36,748 bases of DNA. It comes from JAIMBK01 sp040755975. Lineage in GTDB: Bacteria; Bacillota; Desulfotomaculia; Desulfotomaculales; Nap2-2B. The position numbers and the translations under genes are program-made. The stretch is taken from contig JBFLZY010000022.1 in NCBI GenBank assembly GCA_040755975.1, positions 1-36,748 on the forward strand. The letters are read 5' to 3'. This document shows positions 31,218-36,748 of this stretch, piece by piece (position 1 is the first letter of the stretch; the number at the start of each line of letters is the position of its first letter). The notes under the pieces were generated by a model, which worked only from the letters and a program-made list of their open reading frames with translations, was not told where the DNA came from and did not search any database.

Positions 31218-31895
31218 CTATATTATTCCGGCCTCCGGCTTCCGGCCTTCGGCTTCCGCTTCCGGCAGGCTGCCCGGCTTCTTTTCGAACCGGAGTCTGG
31301 CAAAAAGCTCTAAATCCGTCTTTGAAATATATTTCCCAAACTTCACCATTAAAACGTTCGCCGGGTGTTCCAGGATCGCCGGGTCGTCGGTGGAAACCCT
31401 TTGCAGGCCCACCGTGGCGAAAAGCCCGGCCAGCATTTTTTGGTACTGCCAGACGTCCAGGCGCGCCCGGGCCAGGTCCCAGTGCCAGCAAAACTCAGTG
31501 GTAATGACGATGTACTCCTCCAGAAACGGGTTGCTGAACGCCAGCTCCAGCAGCTTTTTGGCAATTTTAAATTTGCGCCACTCCGGATCTACCTCAATGG
31601 TTCCTACTTCTAAAATGCGGGGGTGTTTAAACCAGCGGCTGTACTTGTGGGGGCGGTGAAAGGTAATGTAACCGATCGCCGTCTTGTTGTGCAGGGCCAC
31701 GTAAACCATTCCCTCCGGCAGCCCGGCGATCTTCACCAGGGCCTCCTTTTGCCGCTGGGCCGGCCGGAAGTTCCGCAAACCTTCCGCAAAGGCGAGCTCC
31801 TGCAGGCATTGGCTGCTTACCGGACCGGATAGAGTCACCACCCCCCGGGGGGTTTGCACAGAGCTCTTTTCCAATTCCTGACAGGCAAGTCTCAT
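31218..31895 (-). CDS. acuA: AcuA-type GNAT protein acetyltransferase
   Basis: The 225-residue protein closely follows Bacillus subtilis AcuA in layout: GVVTLSGPVSSQCLQEL, FRPAQRQKEALVKIAGLPEG, IGYITFHRP, EVGTIEVDPEWRKFKIAKKLLELA (acetyl-CoA-binding region) and YIVITTEFCWHWDL. AcuA acetylates a lysine of acetyl-CoA synthetase and switches it off. No acuB, acuC or acsA is beside it here. The ATG at 31895 is chosen over the TTG at 31904 because AAGGAG lies 9 bp upstream. The C-terminal ~20 residues (PEAEAEGRKPEAG) are low-complexity and come from a GGCTTCCGGC-rich stretch of DNA near guaB. Confidence 0.85.
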   Translation of the reverse strand: MRLACQELEKSSVQTPRGVVTLSGPVSSQCLQELAFAEGLRNFRPAQRQKEALVKIAGLPEGMVYVALHNKTAIGYITFHRPHKYSRWFKHPRILEVGTIEVDPEWRKFKIAKKLLELAFSNPFLEEYIVITTEFCWHWDLARARLDVWQYQKMLAGLFATVGLQRVSTDDPAILEHPANVLMVKFGKYISKTDLELFARLRFEKKPGSLPEAEAEGRKPEAGII

Positions 31896-31941
31896 TTTTA
31901 CCAACTCCTTATGCTATTCAGGTCGCCTATTTTCCATTGAG

Positions 31942-31956
31942 GGTTAAAAATTAACC
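31942..31956. promoter_or_regulatory. Palindrome at the acuA transcription start
   Basis: GGTTAA-AAA-TTAACC is a perfect 6-bp inverted repeat about +4 to +18 from the predicted acuA start, a good place for a repressor. Confidence 0.4.
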
Positions 31957-31966
31957 GTTCGCCAAT

Positions 31967-31995
31967 ATTATAGCGTATACTTACTTCGTTTACAA
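31967..31995 (-). promoter_or_regulatory. Sigma-A promoter of acuA
   Basis: On the minus strand: TTGTAA (31995-31990), a 17-nt spacer, TATAAT (31972-31967), about 70 nt before the ATG. Confidence 0.75.
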
Positions 31996-32156
31996 GCCTT
32001 CCCATTAAAAAATTTTTTAATTCGGGAATATTTCGATAAATACGAAGAATGTAGGAAAAAAGTGGAAAATTATTTAAAAAATAAAAAGGGAAGCAGCATT
32101 TCCCACGGAATTATAAATGTAATAATATTCTTGCCAAGGAAGGTGGTTTCTTCATT

Positions 32157-33563
32157 ATGCACGGGAAGCTGCATTCCCTGACGGACGTATTAAAGAAAAC
32201 CTTGTTTTTCTTTGAAACCCTGGCCCCCGCGGAACTGGCCCCGTACGTGCAACGAAAAATGCTCCAGGATTACAGCCCGGCTAAAGTGGAAGAAAAGATC
32301 TCTTTATGCCTGCGGCAAAATCCCTGTTTTGTTCAAGATAAAAACGATTCCTGGCGGTTAAACCTGGAGGGCAGGCGGGAAAACGACGCTTTTTACGCCC
32401 TTTTGTTGAAGCGCCAGCAGCCCCTGAGTTTAAAGGAAGTGATCCGGGAAGCAAACGTAAAACATAAAGATAAAAGGTTTAAGCGGCTGATTGCCGAAGA
32501 AGCCAACCTGATCTCCGACGGCCGGTTTATCCAGCTGGAAAACGGCTGCTGGGGGTTGACCGAATGGGAGGTGGAGGCGGAGCAGTACGCCCTCAAGCAC
32601 CTGGTGATCAAGGCGTTGAAAATGCACCCCGCCGGGCTGACTACCCAGCAGGTTTTTGAGGTGGTTCGCGTCTGGCGCTCACTTTCTTTGCCGGAGGTGG
32701 AAAATTTATTATGTAAATTCCCGTATTTCGAGCGGATCGGGAACGGCGTCTGGACCTATAACCCGGCCACCCAGGCGGCCTACGAAAGCCTCTTGAAGCG
32801 GTTTTTAAACGCCCTGGGCAAGCAAAAAGCGCGCTGGCAACGGGACCGCGAACGCTGGCAGAGAAAGGTTTCGGTTCTGGAGGAGCGTTTGAAAGAAGTG
32901 AGTACGGCTCACCAGGAAGCGGCGGCGGCGCTGGCCCTGCGCGCCGAGGAGGTGGGCCGGCACGAACAGCTGGTTACGCAAATGGCCGAAAAGGACCTGC
33001 TCCTTTCGCTCCGCAAAAAAGAAATCTTTCGCTACCGGGAGCACATCAACAAGCTGGAAGCCAAGGCCAACAGCATTTTGCACCAGTGCCGCCTGTGGGT
33101 GAGAAGGGCCCGCGAAAAAGAAGCGGAAAACCAGCAACTGCGGGAAACCATCGGCAAAAACCAGGCTTCCCTGGAGGCCCTGTTCACCAAGCTGCAGCAA
33201 TACAAGGAGCGGGACCGGGAAAACAAGGCGAAAATAACGGAGCTCAAGGAGCGCCACGCCACCAGGGTGGCGGAGCTGCAGACCGAAATAGTGGAGCTGC
33301 GCCAGAAGCTGGAGAAAAGCCAGAGCGCGGTGGGGCAGGAAGAGCGCCGGCTGAAAGAAGAGGTGGCCATATTGAGCGGCGACCTGCGCAACGCCTTAAA
33401 ACGGGAGGAGGAGCTGGAGCGTTCCACCCGTTTTTTGCAGCAGGATTTAACCCGGTGCCGGGAAGAATACCGGCGGCTGGAGGGGGTGCTGAAAAACCCC
33501 CTGGTGAAAATGACCGTGAAAATCTGCGCCCTTTTCGGCTGGGGGGGAAAGCGGGTGTTTTAA
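32157..33563 (+). CDS. Winged-helix-like N-terminus with long coiled coil, function unknown
   Basis: The 468-residue protein has two parts. Residues ~20-205 contain three similar modules, each ending in a phrase with aromatic residues around a turn: CFVQDKNDSWRL, RFIQLENGCWGLTEW and YFERIGNGVWTY. This resembles winged-helix modules of the HARE type, as in the RNA polymerase delta subunit. Residues ~220-455 form a near-continuous, highly charged coiled coil (Lys/Glu/Arg/Gln), and a short hydrophobic tail (MTVKICALFGWGG) ends the protein. AAGGAAGGTGG precedes ATG 32157. No known family or partner is recognised. It may link DNA or RNA polymerase to a larger assembly; this is inference. Confidence 0.75.
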   Translation: MHGKLHSLTDVLKKTLFFFETLAPAELAPYVQRKMLQDYSPAKVEEKISLCLRQNPCFVQDKNDSWRLNLEGRRENDAFYALLLKRQQPLSLKEVIREANVKHKDKRFKRLIAEEANLISDGRFIQLENGCWGLTEWEVEAEQYALKHLVIKALKMHPAGLTTQQVFEVVRVWRSLSLPEVENLLCKFPYFERIGNGVWTYNPATQAAYESLLKRFLNALGKQKARWQRDRERWQRKVSVLEERLKEVSTAHQEAAAALALRAEEVGRHEQLVTQMAEKDLLLSLRKKEIFRYREHINKLEAKANSILHQCRLWVRRAREKEAENQQLRETIGKNQASLEALFTKLQQYKERDRENKAKITELKERHATRVAELQTEIVELRQKLEKSQSAVGQEERRLKEEVAILSGDLRNALKREEELERSTRFLQQDLTRCREEYRRLEGVLKNPLVKMTVKICALFGWGGKRVF

Positions 33564-33585
33564 GCCCTGTCCGAAAATTTTTTCT

Positions 33586-33615
33586 TTGTTTTATCTTGAT
33601 GAATTATGTTATAAT
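33586..33615 (+). promoter_or_regulatory. Promoter of the two-component system
   Basis: TTGTTT at 33586-33591, an 18-nt spacer, TATAAT at 33610-33615; 36 bp before the response regulator start. Confidence 0.55.
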
Positions 33616-33651
33616 TTTTTGAAGCGGTCTCTTTTGTGAAAGGATGTTCAC

Positions 33652-34344
33652 GTGGCGCAGGCGAAAATACTGGTGGCCGACGACGAGGCGAAAATTCGCG
33701 ACCTGGTGCGGATGTACCTGCAGGCCGAGGGCTTTGCGGTGACCGAGGCGAAAGACGGCCGGCAGGCCCTGGAACTTTTTAAGCAAACCCCCTTTGATTT
33801 GATTGTCCTGGATATCATGATGCCCGGCGTAGACGGCCGGGAGGTTTGCCGGGAAATTCGTAAAAACTCCGGTGTGCCGGTAATTATGCTTACCGCCCGC
33901 GGGGAAGAGGTGGACCGCGTTTTGGGGCTGGAGCTGGGAGCCGACGACTACGTGGTCAAGCCCTTTTCGCCGCGGGAGCTGGCGGCCAGGGTCAAGGCGG
34001 TGTTGCGCCGGGCCCGGCAGCCGCGGGCGCCGGAAGAAGACGCGCTGGAATTTCCCGGACTGACCATCCGGCCCGCCTCCCGTGAAGTTTATCTCCTTGG
34101 CGAGCCCCTCTCCTTAACCCCCAAGGAATACGATATCCTGCTCCTGCTTGTCCGTTCCCCCGGGCGGGTTTTCACCCGGGAGCAGATTTTGGAAAAGGTC
34201 TGGGGGTACGACTTTTTCGGGGAAGCCCGGACGGTCGACACCCACATCACCCGCCTGCGGGAGAAAATGGCCAAAATACCGGCGGCCCCCCAGTACATCA
34301 GCACCGTCTGGGGCGTCGGGTACAAATTTGAGGCGCCAAAATGA
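33652..34344 (+). CDS. OmpR/PhoB-family response regulator
   Basis: The 230-residue protein has a receiver domain with acidic pair Asp10-Asp11, phospho-acceptor Asp54 (LIVLDIMMPG) and a conserved Lys in YVVKPFSPREL. A winged-helix DNA-binding domain follows (LTPKEYDILLLL ... RTVDTHITRLREKM ... VWGVGYKFE). The start is GTG 33652 after AAAGGA. The stop overlaps the start of the kinase gene by 4 bp (ATGA), so the two are translationally coupled. Its targets are unknown. Confidence 0.95.
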   Translation: MAQAKILVADDEAKIRDLVRMYLQAEGFAVTEAKDGRQALELFKQTPFDLIVLDIMMPGVDGREVCREIRKNSGVPVIMLTARGEEVDRVLGLELGADDYVVKPFSPRELAARVKAVLRRARQPRAPEEDALEFPGLTIRPASREVYLLGEPLSLTPKEYDILLLLVRSPGRVFTREQILEKVWGYDFFGEARTVDTHITRLREKMAKIPAAPQYISTVWGVGYKFEAPK

Positions 34345-35894
34345 ACATGCGTTTTCCCGGGATGCGTTCCATCCGCAGCAAGCTCTGGCTGGCCATGCTG
34401 GCCCTGGTTGTCATCGTGCTGGGGCTGGCCGCCCTGATCCAGGCCGGGGCCATGGAAAAGATTTATTACGGGCAGCAGGAACGCCGCCTTTTGCAGGAAG
34501 GGGAAAAGCTCGGCGAAGCCATCGTCGGCGAGCAGGATCCCCTGGTGGTCGCCCGGCAGCTTTTCCTGCTCTCCAGGCTGATGAACGCCAGCGTGATGAT
34601 CATCGACCGCCAGGGCCGCATCCTGCACTGGCAGGACGCGGGAATGATGGGCATGAATATGGGCATGGGTCATTACGGGATGATGAACCGGGGGCAGGGA
34701 GCGCCGGGAGGCAGGGGCGGGTCGCCCTGGAGCACGGGCATGAGCGGATACGACGTTCGTGTTCTCCCGGACCCCCGGCTGGTGGAAAAAGTTTTTCAGG
34801 GGGAACGGGTGGTTACCAGGGGGCATAACCCCTTTTTTGATGCCGAAGTGCTCGTGGCCGGCGTACCGCTGCAAAGGGACGGGCAGGTCGCCGGCGCCCT
34901 CTTCATTCACGCCCCCGTCGCTCCCCTGGCGGCCAACCTGAAGGCGCTGCAGCAGGTCGGCCTGTACGCCCTTTTTGCCGGCGCCCTGGCGGCGACGGTG
35001 CTGGCTTTGCTTCTTTCCCGCCGGTTGACCGGCCCGCTGATCCAGATGAACCAGGTCGCCCGGGCCATGGCGGCGGGCGATTTCGGGCGGCGGTGTGAGC
35101 TGCGCTCGGAAGACGAGCTGAACGTGCTGGCCGGCTCACTGAACACCCTTTCCGAAAAGCTCCAGGAAAAAATCGCCGCCCTGGAAAGGGTGGACCGGAA
35201 CCGGCGGGAGTTCGTGGCCAACGTTTCCCACGAGCTGCGCACCCCGCTGACCATTATCCAGGGGTACGCCGAAGCCGTCCAGGACGGCCTGGCCCGCCGG
35301 GAAGGGCGCGAAGATGAATACCTGCAGAACATTTTAGAAGAAGTACAGCGCCTGCGCCGGCTGGTGGACGACTTGCTGGATTTGGGGCGGATGGAGGCGG
35401 GCCGGGTGAAGCTTAAAAGGGAGCCGGTCAATCTGGCCTTGTTGGCCCGGCGGGTGGTGGACAGGTTTACGCCCGTGGCGAAGGAAAAGGGGATCGTCAT
35501 CAGCTGCGTTACTGCGGAAGGCCTCCCCCCGGCCGCCGGCGACGCGGACCGCCTGGAGCAGGTGCTGATCAACCTTGTGGACAACGCCGTCCGCTATACC
35601 CCTGCCGGTGGTGAAATAGGGGTAAAGGCGGAATTTTCGCCGGGGCGCGTTCCCCGGCGTTTGCTCGTCACGGTCAGGGATGCCGGCCCCGGCATTCCGG
35701 AGGATGAGCTGCCCCTGATCTGGGAAAGATTTTATAAGGCGGACAAAGCGCGGCAGCGCGAGGGGGCCGGCAGCGGCCTGGGGCTGGCCATCGCCCGGCA
35801 GATTATCGAGCTGCACGGGGGAACGATAGAGGTAAGGAGCCGCCCCGGGGAGGGGACGAGCTTTGCGTTCACCTTGCCGCTTGCCGGATCATGA
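34341..35894 (+). CDS. Sensor histidine kinase with Met-rich extracytoplasmic loop
   Basis: The 517-residue membrane kinase pairs with the response regulator before it. Helix 1 is about residues 14-36, helix 2 about 206-228. Between them the sensor domain carries GMMGMNMGMGHYGMMNRG (about residues 100-117), a Met/His/Gly-rich segment of the sort that binds Cu(I) or Ag(I) elsewhere. A HAMP linker follows (RRLTGPLIQMNQVARAM), then the dimerisation domain with phospho-acceptor His297 (NVSHELRTPL) and the ATPase domain (NLVDNAVRYTP, DAGPGIPEDEL, GSGLGLAIARQI). No metal transporter or multicopper oxidase gene is nearby in this window. Metal sensing is inferred from composition only. Confidence 0.93.
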   Translation: MNMRFPGMRSIRSKLWLAMLALVVIVLGLAALIQAGAMEKIYYGQQERRLLQEGEKLGEAIVGEQDPLVVARQLFLLSRLMNASVMIIDRQGRILHWQDAGMMGMNMGMGHYGMMNRGQGAPGGRGGSPWSTGMSGYDVRVLPDPRLVEKVFQGERVVTRGHNPFFDAEVLVAGVPLQRDGQVAGALFIHAPVAPLAANLKALQQVGLYALFAGALAATVLALLLSRRLTGPLIQMNQVARAMAAGDFGRRCELRSEDELNVLAGSLNTLSEKLQEKIAALERVDRNRREFVANVSHELRTPLTIIQGYAEAVQDGLARREGREDEYLQNILEEVQRLRRLVDDLLDLGRMEAGRVKLKREPVNLALLARRVVDRFTPVAKEKGIVISCVTAEGLPPAAGDADRLEQVLINLVDNAVRYTPAGGEIGVKAEFSPGRVPRRLLVTVRDAGPGIPEDELPLIWERFYKADKARQREGAGSGLGLAIARQIIELHGGTIEVRSRPGEGTSFAFTLPLAGS

Positions 35895-36069
35895 AGCGCG
35901 CTGCAAACGTAAGTACGCAATGAGCGTTCCTGGCGCTTTTACGGTGTAAATATTAGTGAAACAGCTTGCTTTGGCAGGGGCTTCTTAGGACAACGCAAGC
36001 CCCGGCGGGTTAACTGAATACTTTCTTTACGGTGAGTATAAAAAGCCGGTTCTTGCAGGGGATGGTTTA

Positions 36070-36447
36070 TTGCTCTCACGCTTTTTGCTGGTTTTTATCT
36101 TCGTTCCGTTTCTGGAAGTAATGATCCTGATCCAGGTGGGCAAATACGTGGGCTTTTGGCCGACGCTGTTTTTGCTGTTCGGGTTCGGTCTGCTGGGTTT
36201 TCTTTTGGTGCGGTCCCAGGGGCTTTCCGTGATCCACCGGATCAGGGCGGAAATCCGGGCCGGGCGCCCGCCGGGGGATGCGCTGGTGGACGGTCTGCTG
36301 GTTTTCTCCGGCGGGCTTTTATTGATTACCCCCGGCCTGCTGACCGATGCCGTCGGGCTGTTGCTCATGCTGCCGCCGGTGCGCGCGCAGGCGCGCCGCT
36401 TGCTTTTGCTCTGGATCCGGCGCCGCCTGCGGACGCGTCTTTTTTAG
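36070..36447 (+). CDS. fxsA: FxsA family membrane protein
   Basis: The 125-residue inner-membrane protein has four hydrophobic segments, the FxsA start FLLVFIFVPFLEVMILIQVG, and the central GDALVDGLLVFSGGLLLITPGLLTDAVG block. FxsA affects exclusion of phage T7 by F in Escherichia coli when in excess; its normal job is unknown. The start is TTG 36070, with AGGGGATGG upstream. It ends with a basic tail (RRRLRTRLF). It lies 175 bp after the kinase gene. Confidence 0.85.
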   Translation: MLSRFLLVFIFVPFLEVMILIQVGKYVGFWPTLFLLFGFGLLGFLLVRSQGLSVIHRIRAEIRAGRPPGDALVDGLLVFSGGLLLITPGLLTDAVGLLLMLPPVRAQARRLLLLWIRRRLRTRLF

Positions 36448-36562
36448 CTCCGGCATTGCATTGGTAATCGCTGCTGCGAAGTATCCGGGCAGCGAATAGC
36501 GACATCTCTTCACCCCGTGCGCCAAAAAATTTTTAATTCTTTTGGAGGAATTAGTCAAAAAG

Positions 36563-36569
36563 TGTCGAA
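36563..36569. promoter_or_regulatory. Candidate Spo0A box
   Basis: TGTCGAA within AAAAAGTGTCGAATAAT, 82 bp upstream of the ORF at 36651. A similar TTGTGTCGAAAA lies at 915-926. A 7-bp motif arises by chance, so this is weak. Confidence 0.25.
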
Positions 36570-36650
36570 TAATAGCTGGTAACTTTAACCTCTTAAACGA
36601 TTAAAGCAAATGCCTCAACCCAGACTTGTGTTCCGAAGGAGGCAGCAGCA

Positions 36651-36748
36651 ATGAACGCCGTCTGTTCCGGTCGACTTGCGGGGGGGGGGGGGGGGTAACC
36701 CCCCCGTGCCGGCAAGGCAAACGTTAACATTCCGTTTCGGCTTTATTG
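36651..36748 (+). other. ORF start with a 16-G tract (possible phase-variable gene, cut by window edge)
   Basis: ATG 36651 follows a strong GAAGGAGG site. The frame reads MNAVCSGRLA, then five Gly codons, and stops at TAA 36696-36698 directly after a run of 16 G (36680-36695). Removing one G opens the frame through the window end (NPPVPARQTLTFRFGF...); adding one gives a stop about 36 bases later. The G-run and the CCCCCCC at 36699-36705 can also form a hairpin. It may be a switchable gene, a regulatory hairpin, or a sequencing or assembly error. Between 36448 and 36650 I see nothing else beyond the candidate Spo0A box. Confidence 0.45.

Overview
The window looks like a chromosomal piece of a spore-forming, Gram-positive, anaerobic sulfate reducer (or close relative) of the Desulfotomaculum/Pelotomaculum type in the Peptococcaceae sensu lato. 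The evidence is a dissimilatory sulfate-activation cluster (sat, aprB, aprA, qmoA, qmoB, an HdrD-like gene, qmoC), an alpha/beta-type small acid-soluble spore protein, strong AGGAGG-type ribosome sites, TTG and GTG starts, and sigma-A promoters of Firmicutes type. The assignment is inference; no rRNA or tRNA gene is present. Both window edges cut genes or putative genes.

Layout. 1-631: 3' end of a probable RsgI-like anti-sigma factor with an internally duplicated tail. 632-1184: regulatory or empty region. 1185-11670: sulfate cluster, with ATP sulfurylase making APS, AprBA reducing it to sulfite, and Qmo plus HdrD-like proteins linking AprBA to membrane quinone. The cluster is interrupted by hairpins after aprA, after qmoB and after the HdrD-like gene. 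11851-14276: DUF1646-type permease and an HtrA protease. 14559-19461 (minus strand): acyl-CoA synthetase, polysaccharide deacetylase with a YkoP-like tail, an MFS transporter and a 46-codon gene. 19733-21559: DacF-type carboxypeptidase and a Fur-family regulator. 21664-27490: alpha-glucan (glycogen) locus with a DUF4912 protein, a GH57 branching enzyme fused to a GT4 glycosyltransferase, and a GH15 glucoamylase-like enzyme preceded by a strikingly palindromic leader. 27553-28411 (minus): a conserved unknown and a SASP with an internal duplication. 28641-29582: a coding remnant and a two-gene module ending in a nucleotidyltransferase-fold protein. 29682-36447: guaB, acuA, a winged-helix/coiled-coil unknown, a two-component system with a Met-rich sensor, and fxsA. 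The right end holds a short ORF with a 16-G run that may be phase-variable.

The intergenic DNA is unusually rich in palindromic repeats of several families: a 25-nt perfect palindrome found twice; GCAC-rich hairpins found about five times; an approximately 110-bp element with a covarying hairpin, of which related pieces occur four times; CCGGCACTCA-ended hairpins found three times; and TTCCAACTTCC-type inverted repeats found twice. They lie between genes, often just after stop codons, and several break up the sulfate cluster. Together with the GH57-GT4 fusion locus, the GH15 leader, the qmo/HdrD arrangement and the nucleotidyltransferase pair, they are the most interesting content. No CRISPR array, insertion sequence or prophage was seen.
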